A stretch of DNA of 64,000 nt from Welwitschia mirabilis (GCA_051453625.1 JBOZIK010000001.1:75053050-75117049); one strand, 5' to 3'. Counted from the first letter of the stretch, positions 47,801-60,880 are shown. A program made the numbers and translations. Notes: a model not told the origin generated them from the sequence alone.

Positions 47801-50800
47801 GAAGTAAAATTTATAAAAGAAAAATAAGTATCCTTAGTAAATTTTTTAATGATATTTGATTATGATTTTGTTTTTGTTTTCATATACTACTTGTTTGACA
47901 TAATTCATTATAATTTTGTAAACTAGTACATAATTTTTTCTCTCATCAATGCTTCATAGTTATCTCATTACGTTATGATAGTTCCACTTTGCTAGCATGT
48001 TTGTATAACAATCTAATATTTTCATTTTGGAATTCTTTAATTATTCTTATTATTATTATTATTTTGGTTGCATTTCATTATATCCTATCATTGTTGAATA
48101 CAATTACATAATTTTCATTATGGTAGTAATACTTCAATTTTTAAGTTTTCGAAAATTTTAAAATAATTTACAAACTATTCTAATTGGCTATAATGAATAT
48201 ATTTAAAATTTTTTGAAGAACGATGCTAAAAGTTTTTAATTACATTAACTCAAAAAAATAGTCCTTTAACATGTATTATTTTTCTAAACATTGTGTAATA
48301 TCTTTAAAGCATTTTCACTTAGCTCATCATTTGCATACAAGAATTAGAAAATGAAGATCCATACTTATACAAATATGTAACTTCCTAACATGCCTTTGAA
48401 ACTTGTGCATTCAAACAAGTAGAAGGAGACTACACAGATGCTCACTCATACATAGTTTAAAAGTGAAGCTAAATAATGCTACATCCCTTTAAAATATATT
48501 TGGATTATAAAGTTGAAAAAAAGTTAACTACAACCTTTTTAAAATATCTTTTCCCATCATGAAAAGCATAAATTCTAAAAAAAAGATTATGAATTTTACA
48601 TTAAAATATAATAAAAATTTTTACCATGCCTTTGATAGTTATAAAAACATGGTAAGAGTGTGTTCATAACATAGATATGAATAATAGATACTAATTTAAT
48701 TATTTCATATTAGACTAACTTGAATAATAGAAGATTCTTATAAATTAGGATAAAAATCCAATTTTTAGATGAAAAATAATTATGAAACTGAAAAATTTAT
48801 TAGTGAAAAGCTCTTTAGAATGGAAAGTATCTGACTCATCATTCTATGAAAAATTCAAAATAATTTAAAATCCAATGATTTTTTTTTCTTTCTTATAAAA
48901 ATAAACATAAGTGATGTATCCAAAAGCACCTAAAAATTTGAAAAGGTAAACATAAGAATTGAAACTAATACAGACTAACATACAGAACTTACGTAAAATT
49001 TGTGTAATTTATAATAAAAATATTATCAAATAAATTAATATCTTTTCATATCTTATTTTAAAAAATGATAGTAAAAAATCAAATGTCATTAACACCTTTT
49101 TAAGAATATGAATTTTTAACATTTGTCTTTGTAACAATGTCCTATTTCTTAATGGAAAGTCAACAAAATGGATCCAAATTTCAATGACTTTAACTAAACT
49201 CTCCTCGTAATTCAAATTCTAAAAACATCTCAAGGGAAAATTAATGACATCAAAAAGTAAACAAATGAAAACTATGATACAAAGTTTGCTAGAATGAAAT
49301 AAAATATACAATAAATTCATGAAATACATGATACAACTAACCAAAGTAACAAAATTAAATAAACAATTCAAATCAACCTATAAATGTTAACGCATATGTC
49401 ATAGATGTTTATGAGGAAGAATATGATGCATTAATGGAATCCATCATACTTAAAAGGGGAAATTCTAATATAAGAAATGAGGGGGGAATTATTTTGAAAA
49501 AAAGGGAGCGAGGGGGAGGGACGAAAAAGGTGAAAGGTAGGGAATAAAGTTTAGAAAATTCAACCCATATGAAAAGATAACAATTTAATGAATGAAAATG
49601 AGAAGAAGGATTTGGAAAAATTAAAAGAAGAAATATGATAAAACACTAACCTTTTCTAGCTAATACGAAGAAGATAAAAATAATAATGAAAAAATTTTAG
49701 AAATTTCTAAAAGAGAGTAAAAATTGATGTTACTTTAGCTGATGTAATAAAATAAATCTAAGTTTTGACAAATTTCTAAAATATTATAATGTTATAAATA
49801 AAACTTGTAAAGAAAAATACCTTTTTTTAGTAAAATATAAGTGTAGTTATTCTAAACTAAATTTCTCCTAAATATAAAGATCATAGATCATCAACTATAT
49901 TATGTATTATATAAGCACCTATAATAGAGAGATCCCTTATTAATCTTAAATCTAGTATACATGTTATGCTTGATTATTTTTATAGACATTTAGGATTTAA
50001 AAATATTTAAGACTCTTATTTAATTAAAAAATTACTAATATATAAAATATAAATAAGTACTTGAAAATATTATTATTCAAGTTAATAAATATTAACTATG
50101 TCTAGATTTTATAGTGCTCAAAATGAAAAATTATAAAAATGTATTTCTCATTATTTTAGGAAGTAATTTCTATCCATAGCTTATGCTAATATATGCTACA
50201 AAATTGAGTAGAAAATTTTACCTTTAAAACTTTAAACATAAAACTTAATATCTTTAATTCAATTAAACAAATCAAAGGAGTAATTAAAGATTAAATTTAG
50301 AAACTATCATATAAGGACTAGAGTTTAAAGTTTAAATTAAAATTTATTAATAAAAATTTAAATAACAAAAATTTTAAAACATATTATTTTGAAACTTGTT
50401 TTCATAGAATGAAAATATTAATGATAAGCATACCTTTGAATGTAATACCTTAGTTGATGTAATGTTTTTGTGATTTTTAACTTATTAGATTCATTAGGAT
50501 ATTAATATTCAAATGGAGTGATCTCTTCAAACTTAAAAGATTTTTTCCACCTAGTGCTGTCAAAAGTATGATCCTTGATAATTCATTTTAATTAAATGAA
50601 AAAATACTTAAATAGTTTCATCTATTTATGTTGACAAATATAATTTGAGTGCATCTGATTCAATTAAACTATTCAAGAAAAGAGATGGAAAGGAGGGATT
50701 AATTTATGTTTCCTAATGTAAGGTTTTAAGATATAAGGATTAAGAAGATTATTTGATATAAGATTCTACTTGGAAAGAAAAATAATCTTTAAATGTAACA

Positions 50801-51600
50801 AATCTTAAAAGGATGCTAAATGGAAATTTGAGTGCTAATGCATCATTATCACTAGAGGGTTTATGTTAAAAAAAGAATACTTTGAATGTTTTTTCTACTA
50901 AACGGATAAACTAAGAATGCTTTAAGTATGAAGTTAAATGCATGATCAAAAGTTAGGAAATTTTCCCTCCAATTATAAGGCCCTAGGAAAAAATAACTAA
51001 TTTCTCTTATGATTCATGGAATTAATTTTTAAAAGTTATTAGAGAAATAGATAACTATGAAGTTAAGAGGTGTATATTTAGCTTTCGAAAGGGGTTCTAC
51101 ATTAATTGAAAAATGATTTGCTAGAAGATTTAGATGAAAAATTATGAAGTTTGTTAATTTTAGGATTTATTCTTAAGCCTCTAAGATGAGAGTTTTTTGA
51201 GGATAGTAAATTTTTATTTATCTTCTTTAAAAGATATTTATAGATTTTCTTATGTTTTCATAAGCATGTAACATTTTTATTAAAGATATAGTTTGAGTAG
51301 AATAGGAAAATCATTGGGGAAGGTGTAAATAAATCTTGCAGCCTTAAAAAGTTAATTCTTAATTAAAAAATTTCAAAGATTTATAAGAAATAATCTAAAA
51401 TGAACGTTAATGATATGGATTCCATAATGCCTCAACTAGAAGATACCAAGAAGCCTCAAACCTAACTACAACTTAGGTCTAACTTAGAGTAAACTTTGGC
51501 ATTTGAAATTAAATCCATTTAGTTAGAAGATAATACAACATAAATGGATCGATTTTTTACATATATGTTTGAGGATTTTCTTTTTTATAATCAAATTCAA
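44880..51600. other. AT-rich DNA, no gene recognised
   Basis: No conserved coding phrase was found on either strand. A diverged duplication (about 45605-45730 and 46375-46490) is listed separately. Low-complexity runs include TTATTATTATTATTATT near 48046 and a purine-rich run near 49480-49550 (GGGGGGAATT, GAGGGGGAGGGACG). The remaining small frames look like chance. Confidence 0.4.
45605..46490 (+). repeat. Diverged duplication, two copies about 0.77 kb apart
   Basis: 45605-45725 and 46370-46485 share an ordered series of words: GATAGATACATAA, GAGGATCC(C/T)AATC, CCCNACCAAA, AATGCCATTC(C/T)ATTAAG(G/A)TTCACC and ATAAATGG/ACAAATGG. Identity is moderate. The unit is non-coding and of unknown kind. 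Confidence 0.55.
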
Positions 51601-51608
51601 ATATGTTA

Positions 51609-52385
51609 TGATTAACGATCTTGGAGGGAAGGGGTGAATAAGATAGCTCAGGTAAATTTTTTCAATTTGATTATCTAACACTATGTTAGAATACTATAAA
51701 ATGTATTTTTAATCTAATAACTATCTAATTAATATGATGAATTATGATATTATCAATTAATTTGAGTTTTAAGTATAAAATAGTAATGAAATACTAGAAA
51801 TTATAAAGACATAAAAATGAGAAAACAAGCATGTTTCCTTTACTAAAGAGTGCAATATTTAATCACACTCTGTAGGATTGTCTAATAGTCCTCTATCTTA
51901 TAATGATATTTTATTATAATCTTCAGCCTCTACATAGTTTAATAGGCTTGACTACAAAAACTAAAATAGTTTTAGAGTGAAAGTATAAAGAGTATAGTGA
52001 AAGAGAGTGAGAAATGAAATCTTTTAAGAATTAATAAATGAAGTAACAAAAATTTTAAAGTAGCTAAAACATATTTCTTATTTATATAAGTTGATTTCTA
52101 GCTATTATAGGCAATTATGATGTTGTAGATAATTGTTGGTATGTTTAGAATGGTTATCTAGTAATTTAATAAGGCTTTTTAATGGCTACCAATAGCTTCC
52201 AACTATAGTGCTTTCTTAACCATTACTTAAGCATTCAACCCCTTCAAAGTGCTAGTCAATCACATATAGGATGGGATGGTTGATCACTTTCCTTAAATTA
52301 CTAGATTCTTTAGTAGGCAGTCAATCCCCTAAGATAGCCGATCAACTACATGATGATGAGTTTAACAATAAGACATTGACATCCT
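51609..52385 (-). mobile_element. Copia-type LTR, minus orientation
   Basis: The left end TGATTAACGATCTTGGAGGGAAGGGG resembles the left end of the copia LTR at 28928 (TGATAGAATCTAGAACCC TAGAGGGAAGGG). A minus-strand TATA box (TATATAAATAAG) lies near plus 52078-52089. The U3 side holds words such as GTCAATC and GATCAACT like the U3 array of the 28.9-kb LTR. The right edge is uncertain. It abuts a plus-oriented LTR of the same family, head to head. Confidence 0.55.
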
Positions 52386-52417
52386 AAAGAAATTTAAGCA
52401 ACTACATAGTGGCTAGA

Positions 52418-53455
52418 TGTTAGAATTTTATATTGCTAATTGATGTCAAACTAATATAATCTTTGTAGAATGAAATGTGATTTTACAGATGCAAAAAACT
52501 AAAGGATCCATATCCAAAAGATAGCCAAGATTTGGACATGTTTTGATTAAAGTAACTTGATATTTTTGTCTAAGGACTTAAACTAGTAGTCGATTGAACT
52601 TGGGAATACTCATTTTATGCTACTTCATGAGGGACTAACTGGATCTTTAAAGGGTCGCCCGAATTTGGAAATGCATTTTTCAAGCTTCTTCATATGTACT
52701 ATATCATATAGAGTCGACCAAACTCATGGAGTCAATTAGACCTAAAGAAAACCAGTCAATCAGATTTTAGATAAAGGTGACAAGATCAAGTAAAGTAAGC
52801 TACGTAGGATGATTGAATGAAAAATGGACAACTAGATCATGTAACATGAGTTATTTAGATTGACTAAATGTTTCGAGAAATTGACCAGTTAGAGTAGAAG
52901 TGGAAATTTTCAATATAGTTTTCTAACCATGATTTTACTAAATCTATTCATTTCAAAGGTCAGATTCTTTTCCAAATATCTAATGGCCATATTTTTGAGA
53001 AATATATGTAAAGAGGTAACAGTCAAAAACCTAGGGTACTTAAGATTAAATGATTTTCAAAAAGAAAGATTGCACTCTTAATATGAAGAGCTTATCTTTG
53101 TAATATCATTCTTCTCTCACTCAGCACTTATCTTTGTAATAAATCTAAGTAAAAAGACTTCATTGTTAGTTCTTGTATTGGAGTGACTTATTCATTTCCT
53201 CACTCACTCTTATGCATATTATTAACAGTTAAGAATTAGCCTACAAAAGTCCCATTTTTTAAAGGTTGAGACTTAGCCTACAAAAGTCTATTTTATTAAA
53301 GGTTAAGACTTAGTCTATAAAAGTCTATTATATGAAACTTGAGAATTAGCCTGCAAATGTCTATTTTATAAAGGTTAAAACTTAGCCTACCAAAGTCTAG
53401 TTTATAAAAGTTAAGACTTAGCTTGAAAAAGTCCCCTATTTAAGGTTAAAGATTT
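52418..53455 (+). mobile_element. Copia-type LTR, plus orientation, truncated
   Basis: It starts TGTTAGAATTTTATATTGC after a polypurine-like AGTGGCTAGA and shares TAATTGATGTCAAACTAA with the start of the 28.9-30.2 kb LTR read on its own sense strand. Further shared elements are scattered GTCGACCAA words in U3 (52.57-52.90 kb), a TATA-like TATATGTAAA at 53003-53012 and the repeat unit described next. The R/U5 end with GGTTCGG is absent because the sequence switches to another LTR at about 53460. Confidence 0.6.
53228..53450 (+). repeat. Tandem array of a 36-bp unit within an LTR
   Basis: GTTAAGACTTAGCCTACAAA-type units start at 53228, 53265, 53302, 53338, 53374, 53410 and 53445 (partial), a period of 35-37 bases. 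A single unit in inverted orientation is present in the other copia LTR at about 29240-29272. The array is therefore a local expansion of a normal LTR component. Confidence 0.85.
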
Positions 53456-53460
53456 TTCTT

Positions 53461-54716
53461 GTATTGTACTATAAATTTATGTAAACCTGAAGTTTTTTAG
53501 GTAAACTTATAAATCAAATTACTTGTAGAAAAACACACACTAGTATAGATAATAGTTCACTTGAATGTCATAATCCAAATGAAGGCACTAATCCCAAAGT
53601 TAAAGAATTGATTTTCAAAGGTATTTTTAGTCTTTTTATCTTTTGATTACTAAAAGTAAATAATAAGGTAAATAAAATCCAAAGTGAATAAAGATGAAAT
53701 GCAAATGAAAGTGGAATGGACTCTATTGGATCCTAATTCTACTATCATAGGAGCTAGCTCTCTATAATTCACATCAATTAAGAAGAGTACTTACTTATTC
53801 CTAATGAATATGAAGTATGAGATATAGTAAATAGAATATGAAATGAAATGTGGAATGGAAATGAAATAATAATGCAACTCTAAACTAACAGAATTAACTT
53901 TGATAAAGCTTGCTCTTATGATCTAAATAAATTAAAGAATTATTACTAGACTATAACCAACTTAAACCATAAGGAAAATAAATAGAATTTAAGTAAAAAT
54001 ACTATTTGAATTGACCATAGAACTTTACATCCGCTTACAACAAGTAGCAGGTCCTCAATGGAGGATACTCCACCCAACACCAAAGTCACTTTTCTCTATA
54101 GCTATTGGACGATATCTTATCCTTTAATCTTTTGTCACAAGAACATCAAGTACAAAAGATGGTAATAGAAGTGAAGGAGGATAAGGGTATTTACAGTTTT
54201 ACATTAAAGTTCTATAAGCTCAATCTAGAAGTTAGAAAAAAAAACCCTAACAACCCAAATGGGTTACATAATCAATTTACAAAGATAAATCTTCCCAATC
54301 ATAGGAAAAAAAACTATTGTGTTAACTATTATGGGGATGATAAAGGGGATGTCATCTTACATCAAAAGACACTTTATTAGCTTAAGGCCCTAATGTCAAC
54401 TCCACAGCTTTTATCTACATTATTAGTTCTATCATACTATCTATTATAAAGATGATAGAGGGGATGACAGATTTCTTTATTTTGAATCTCAATAAGGAAT
54501 TAATCTTTTACATAGTAAACCCTTCTTTCAAAGTATGTAGTATTAGAATAAGCCTAAGAAGCCTCCAAATATGCTAAGAATTGCACGTTTTAATGATCAT
54601 CTTCTTAGTTCTCCATAATTAACAATCTTACATCCAAACCTATATAAATTTCCTATAAACGTACTCAAAATATACCATTAAATTCCTACAAATTGGCATT
54701 ACAACATAGCCTCTTA
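53461..54716 (-). repeat. 3' LTR of the Athila-type element
   Basis: It aligns with 63224-64000, for example over AAAGGTATTTTTAGTC and GAACATCAAGTACAAAAGATG. The edges near TGTATTGTACTATAAATTTA (left) and GGCATTACAACA (right) are estimates. The minus-strand TATA region (plus 54188-54195, TATTTACA) has lost its consensus relative to the right LTR. Two GATGA(T/C)A motif copies lie at about 54318-54357 and 54428-54464. The frame at 54105-54380 is LTR sequence and not a gene. Confidence 0.8.
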
Positions 54717-57600
54717 CATGGCCTTGTCAGTTCTTGACAAAGTGAGTGATCAAGTATATTGCAAGCTAATTTGAATAAGATAAAGCATTGCTTAGAAAAA
54801 ATATAAACTAGGTTCAATTTAGTTATGTAGGAATAGATATTAAAAAACTAATTAACTGATACAAATACTAAAATATGCCTAAGCTCCTACTTAATCGTAT
54901 CACCATAGAATGAATGAATGTCATACATATACAAAAAATGTTAATATGTATAAATAATACAAATTAGTAATAATGGACTACTATGATAAAATTAAGTAGT
55001 GCTAATGTCATAAGAGTGATTAATTTAAGTTTATTAGTGTAACCCATAAGGGCAAAGGACAAGAGTAGACATAGCATTCTTTATAGAAAATCTGAAATAT
55101 AACTATAAGAAAACTCTGTGAGTATGCTATTATACTCTTGCAAGATAAAGTCTGTAAATTTTATTCAATTAACATGAAATATAATTCAAATAACTCATCA
55201 TAGATAAATAATGTGAAAGCTTAAAACATAATCCTTTCAATGTTAAAAATTTATGCTAAATATCACAAAAGAAATCCCAGAAAGAGGTCTTACCCCCCCC
55301 ACAAGTGAAGCAAAACATCCCAAATTGCACTAACGGTAAAGGATAAGTATCATCTGGTTGTCAGGGGGATGACAGATGTGCAATGATAGTGATCAAAGAA
55401 GCTATTTGGAGAGAAACGACAAACAAAAAATATGCCACAAGCAAGCAAACAAAAAAAATAGTAGAAAATATAGAAAGAAGATAGAAAGTGAAGAAATAGT
55501 TTGAAAAACATATTCATGGTGGAGATGGACTCATGGAGGAAAGTGTAAAATAAGAATAAAATGCACTAAATAGAAAGAAGCAATCATAAATACTCTACAA
55601 ACATGCCTAAACTTATGAAAAACAAAGAACTAGAACTCATTAGATCATAAGAACCTATCAAAAAAAGATTAACAACATTTATAAAAACTAATGAAAATAC
55701 ATCAATAAAAAACTATAAAAACATTAGATACATAATATTATGCCAAAAAAGTATGGGAAATGAATTTGAAAAATCCAATAAAATTGCTAAAGAAAAACCA
55801 AATAGAAATGGACAACTAGGAACATAAGAAAGATTGCTTACTNNNNNNNNNNNNNNNNNNNNNNNNNNNNNNNNNNNNNNNNNNNNNNNNNNNNNNNNNN
55901 NNNNNNNNNNNNNNNNNNNNNNNNNNNNNNNNNNNNNNNNNNNNNNNNNNNNNNNNNNNNNNNNNNNNNNNNNNNNNNNNNNNNNNNNNNNNNNNNNNNN
56001 NNNNNNNNNNNNNNNNNNNNNNNNNNNNNNNNNNNNNNNNNNNNNNNNNNNNNNNNNNNNNNNNNNNNNNNNNNNNNNNNNNNNNNNNNNNNNNNNNNNN
56101 NNNNNNNNNNNNNNNNNNNNNNNNNNNNNNNNNNNNNNNNNNNNNNNNNNNNNNNNNNNNNNNNNNNNNNNNNNNNNNNNNNNNNNNNNNNNNNNNNNNN
56201 NNNNNNNNNNNNNNNNNNNNNNNNNNNNNNNNNNNNNNNNNNNNNNNNNNNNNNNNNNNNNNNNNNNNNNNNNNNNNNNNNNNNNNNNNNNNNNNNNNNN
56301 NNNNNNNNNNNNNNNNNNNNNNNNNNNNNNNNNNNNNNNNNNNNNNNNNNNNNNNNNNNNNNTGATTATGATGATGTCAAGTATGTCTAATGTTATCAAA
56401 CAATGAATGATAAGATAAAAAGCTATTAAAACAAGAACTTACAACCTATCATATCAAAATAATACTAGAATCCACAAAAGTAGAGTGATCATATAGAAGC
56501 ATTATAAATAAAGAAATAAATATAATAAGTCTAGAAAATAAGCAATGCCTCTGTTGTCACTAGGAATATCACTAATTTTGTAGCCTTAAAGTATAATTTA
56601 TTTGACTATGATAAAAGGAGTACAACCACTATCAAGGGAATAAAAACCCATATAGCTTGACTAATTAACCCCTAGTGGATTTCCTACAGTACCATATTGT
56701 ACTTCCAAATGACCCTTTTGGGAAAATTTGCCCTAGTGCACTTGTAGTAGGATATTATGGTGATCATTTTTTAATATATATAACATGAAAGAGAAGGGTC
56801 TTTATTCTTTTTTATCCTTATCCTTTTTGCTTTTAAGTAATATTACACATAACTAGGTACTTATAAGGATAAAAGTGAAGTAATGAGATGAGTAACAAAG
56901 TAAGAACATGCAAAAATGACTAATTACTCACACCATTAAAAGAAAATAAAAGAACCAAGACATCTACCTTCAAAATAAAGTTTACAAACATGCAAATGTT
57001 TGAAGATTGGATGAAGCCAATCTTATCATCTAAAATATCTAAGCAAAATCTTACTAATCATGGAAATTTCATAACTCAATGCCTAAGTCAAGTTAAAGAT
57101 ATTGAAGTAATAGCATGATGTTTATCTAAGGAATGAGTTAAGAAGGAAATTGAACAATGGCAAGAGGAAGGTTCTTCTCATTGAGAGGGGTTTTCAAAAT
57201 AAGTGCTTGTATTATATTTAAGATTTTATTAAAATATGATTCATAATTTTTTATTTTTATTCATCAATTTTTTGAATTTCTCTAGTTTTTAAATTAAAGA
57301 TTTCAACTAAGTCATTTGAATGTACTTTTTTTTATAAGATAAGAACCTAATCATTTGAAAGTTAACTTGTTATGTAAAAGGTGTACTTGGGTATTATATA
57401 AAAGGATAAGTTAACTAGGTTTAAAGTGATTATGAATAATATTTTTATTATGTTTATACTTGGTTTAAGCTTTATAAATGAGTTGAAGATGTAAAGCATG
57501 AGTATGTTTTCCATCTAAATGGTTAAGTTGCACTAATCGAGTTCTAATATTTTCATCCAAGTTTATAAGATTAAGTTTATAGGTGGATTGATAAGAGAAT
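54717..57600 (-). other. 3' non-coding region of the Athila-type element, with gap
   Basis: No domain is recognised between the integrase remnant and the LTR, which is usual for this lineage. A GATGACAG motif occurs at about 55345-55390. The gap 55843-56362 (520 N) is the only one in the window with an odd length, so it may be a sized gap. Frames crossing it are artefacts. Confidence 0.5.
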
Positions 57601-57619
57601 AATTTTTGAAGCATCTTTT

Positions 57620-58190
57620 TAATTTCTCTATTTAGATTTTGAATTGACCATTAGTTTGAGGATGATAGACACATGCAATTCTATGTCCAATACCAATGGA
57701 CAAAAGAAGTTTTTGAAAAAGATAGTTAATGAAATGAGTCCCTTCATCAGTAATGATGATTTATGAAAAATCAAAATGTTGAAAGATATGAGTTTGAACA
57801 AGATTAAAAATGGTTCAGGCATCATTTATGATAGTAGGAACAACTTTGACTCACTTGGTAACATAATTAACAGCTATAATAATATAATTTTTATCATTAG
57901 AAGGTGGTGTAATAGGGTCTACAAAGTTAATTTCCTAACAATCAAAAGTTTACAATCAACTATATCTTTAAGGGGCATATCGTAAGAACGAGTTAGGCTA
58001 TCATAACATTAACATGCATCATACCTTTTAGCAAATTCATATGAATTCTTTAATAGAGTAGGTTAATAAAAACCATAGTGAAGAATTTTCATGGTGGTAT
58101 TTTGGCCACTAAAGTGTTCCCCACATACCCCACCATGGCAGAGTCTTAGGATTTCTAAAATTTCCCATTTAAGTATACATTTATGCATGA
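57620..58190 (-). pseudogene. Athila-type integrase, catalytic residues lost
   Basis: Minus-strand phrases in order are EINFVDPITPPSNDKNYIII, VNYVTK-stop-VKVVP, IITDEGTHFINYLFQKLL and HRIACVYHPQTNGQFK. The family has GIDF at the first catalytic Asp; here it reads EINF (Asp to Asn). The second Asp (TDEG) remains. The catalytic Glu after GQ is Lys (GQFK). The stop after VTK replaces Trp. Each of these changes fits a G-to-A transition on the coding strand. Confidence 0.85.
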
Positions 58191-58679
58191 TTTGATCTTT
58201 ACAACATCTATAACGACGGGGTTCATTCCACTCATAGTCACTAATCCTATGGAGAAAAGATTTACATTGCTTAGAAGCAGGATGAGTAGAAAAGATGGCA
58301 TAAAGTTATTCAATTAGAAAGAGTTATTCAGATAGGAAATAGTCATTTATTATAAGTTAACCATGAGAGTAAGAAAGTCAAGATAGATGATTGATAACAC
58401 TATTATGTTTTTTAGACTTATCAATAATGATGAGGTTGAATTCTTACATGAAAAGGATTCAACTAATAAGTCTGATACTAGAGTTTTTTTTTAATTATAA
58501 TATACAAATGGCTGCATGACCTATGTAAACATTGATGTGAAATCCAAGAAGACAATGCCTAAGATGATTAAGGCAAAAGATGATGGTAAGAATTTATCTC
58601 TTAGTAGTAGTATAGTTGGGTTAGGCTTAGGAAAAAGTTTTACTAATATAGGATATGAATTAAAATCATTTTCATACTT

Positions 58680-59570
58680 TTAACCAAGAACCCCATCCAC
58701 AATAATGTTATCTGCATTACACATAAGTTTAAAATCCTTATTTCAATTGGAGCCTATGACAATACATTCAAAAGAAATGCTTTCTTTAAAAGTTTCAAAT
58801 GCAAGTTGACATTAATCATTCCAAATGAATGTAGCATCTTTTTAAAGTAAGGAGTGAAGTGGTTTACAAATTTTAGCATAATTATGAATAAAATGACAAT
58901 AAAAACTAGCATGTTTATGGAATGATCTAACTTATTTGAAATTAGTTAAGGACCAAGGTTTTTAATGATATTAACTTTTGTATGGTCCATCCTAATCCCT
59001 TCCTTTGAAATGTAATGTCCTAAAACAATTCCATGATTGACAAGGAAAAACCTCTTTTCCCAACTTAAATATAATCCACTCTTTAAAAATCTCACCAAAG
59101 ATATAGAAGTAATCCATAAAGATTTCAATAGAGTCATCTATTATGTTAGAAAATATCCCCATCATAGCTCATTGGAAAGTTCTAGGGGCATTGCAAAGTC
59201 CAATGGGAATTAATCTAAAAGAAAAAGTTCCAAAGGATGAGGTAAGAATTAGTTTGAACTTGGTCTTTACTTAATATACAAATTTGGTTATAGCTACTAT
59301 ACCCATCAAGAAAAAAGTAGTAGCATAACCTTGGATTCTATCAAGTACTTGATCAAGAAAGGGTAAAAGGTAATAATCGTTTTTAGTAACCTCATTAAGT
59401 TTTCTAAAATTAATGCACGTTCTCCATTTCCCCTCTTCTATGGAACTACTATCAAAGGGATAATCCATCCACTATCAAATATAGCATATATGATCCCAGT
59501 ATCCATAAGTTTAATGATTTCATCTTTAACTATTTATTTAAGGGTTAGTTTAAGCATTCTTTGAGGTTAT
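58680..59570 (-). pseudogene. Athila-type RT and RNase H, active site mutated
   Basis: Order on the minus strand: EEGKWRTCINFRKLNEVTK and LPFLDQVLDRI (59440-59330), SFGTFSFRLIPIGLCNAPRTF (about 59240-59180), IEIFMDYFYIFG (about 59135-59095), SWEKRFFLVNHGIVLGHYI and IRMDHTKV (59070-58975), VRSFHKHASFYCHFI (58925), then KDATFIWND and FKLMCNADNIIVDGVLG (RNase H start, about 58725). The RT active site is MDYF where the family has MDDF. The second Asp is Tyr (codon at plus 59109-59111), a change that should abolish polymerisation. Stops and frameshifts are also present. Confidence 0.9.
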
Positions 59571-60180
59571 CTAATAGGTTTAGCATTATATTCAAGGTAA
59601 ATCTTATGTTAAACTATGGAAATAGGAATGGGAGATAAGTCCTTGTGGGTCCAAGCAAAGACTCATTCTTTAGAGGATAAGAGTGTGATCAATATGAATT
59701 CTTATTAAGATGTTAAAAAATTACTTATTATCAGGGGTTTCATTTGATTATTAGATAAAAAAACATATTTTAAACCTTAGGGTGATTTCTTGAGTTTTAA
59801 GTTGAAGTTTTTAGCTACTGTCCCATCTAAATGATAGATATGGAATGACACTATACAAATAGCTTTTCTACCAAGTAAATATGTTGAATTTCTTTCCAAT
59901 CAGTGTGTTTTTCATGCTCAAACTTAAGATAGTGTGTTGTAGTTGGGTTGTCATACAAAGTTGGCTTATGTAGCATTATCAATCTTTCCTTAATTGATTG
60001 ATGTTATAAAAATAAGGTCAATTTTAATTCATCTTCTAAGTTAACCTCATTTTTTGTTTCTTTTTTAGAAACATTAAATGCTCAAATGATAAACTTTTTA
60101 TTGTCAAAATAACATCCCATCACCCTTGTTCATGTGTTAATGATATAATCGACTATCATATAAAGGGATCTTTTGAAGAG
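59571..60180 (-). pseudogene. Linker between protease and RT
   Basis: The stretch lies between recognisable protease and RT. Short in-frame fragments rich in Lys and Asp occur, but no conserved block can be named with confidence. Stops are frequent. Confidence 0.4.
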
Positions 60181-60880
60181 GCATGGATAACCTCCATCAT
60201 GTTTCATCTTAATGATAACAAAATATATGGGGTAAAAGGCTTCCTAAATTTGGATGACTAGGTCATTGATAATGTCTAATGATTTCTTAATTAAAGTGTC
60301 AGCCAATTTTAAGATAATTTGTATACTTTCTATTATATTTTCTAACCTAAGTCTCTTACATATGTGAAAAGGCATGATGTTAATACTAACTACTATGTCA
60401 ATTAAGGCTTTTTAAATTCTTTTATTTATTTTTAATGTTACACTCACAATTATAGCTTTAGAGTCTTTGAATTTATTATACTTTTTAATGAATAATTTGT
60501 AAATAGNNNNNNNNNNNNNNNNNNNNNNNNNNNNNNNNNNNNNNNNNNNNNNNNNNNNNNNNNNNNNNNNNNNNNNNNNNNNNNNNNNNNNNNNNNNNNN
60601 NNNNNNGTCTTCCTAAATTTGGATGACTAGGTCATTGATAATGCCTAATGATTTCTTAATTGCAGTGTCAGCCAATTTTAAGATAATTTGTATAGTTTCT
60701 ATTATATTTTCTAACCTAAGTCTCTTACATATGTGAAAAGGCAAGATGTTAATACTAACTACTATGTCAATTAAGGCTTTTCAAATTATTTTATTTATTT
60801 TTAAGATGACACTCACAATTATAGCTTTAGAGTCTTTGAATTTATGATACTTTTTAATGACTAAGTTCAAAATAGATTTA
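60180..60880 (-). pseudogene. Athila-type aspartic protease, present twice around a gap
   Basis: The segment 60238-60506 and the segment 60607-60875 are about 93-95 percent identical and both encode ALIDIVVSIN(I)MPFHICKRL and IILKLADT. This corresponds to the LLDLGASVNVMPY active-site phrase of Athila proteases, with the catalytic DxG changed to DIV. The two copies are separated by the 100-N gap 60507-60606. Either two repeat copies or two haplotypes have been joined at the gap, or the element has a real internal duplication. Confidence 0.75.

Noticed and set aside
54105-54380. 91-codon plus-strand frame
   Set aside because: It lies inside the LTR that is paired with 63.2-64.0 kb and is not shared as an open frame by the other LTR.
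55713-56406. Long open frames on both strands across 55834-56406
   Set aside because: They consist almost wholly of the 520-N gap; only a few real codons lie at the ends.
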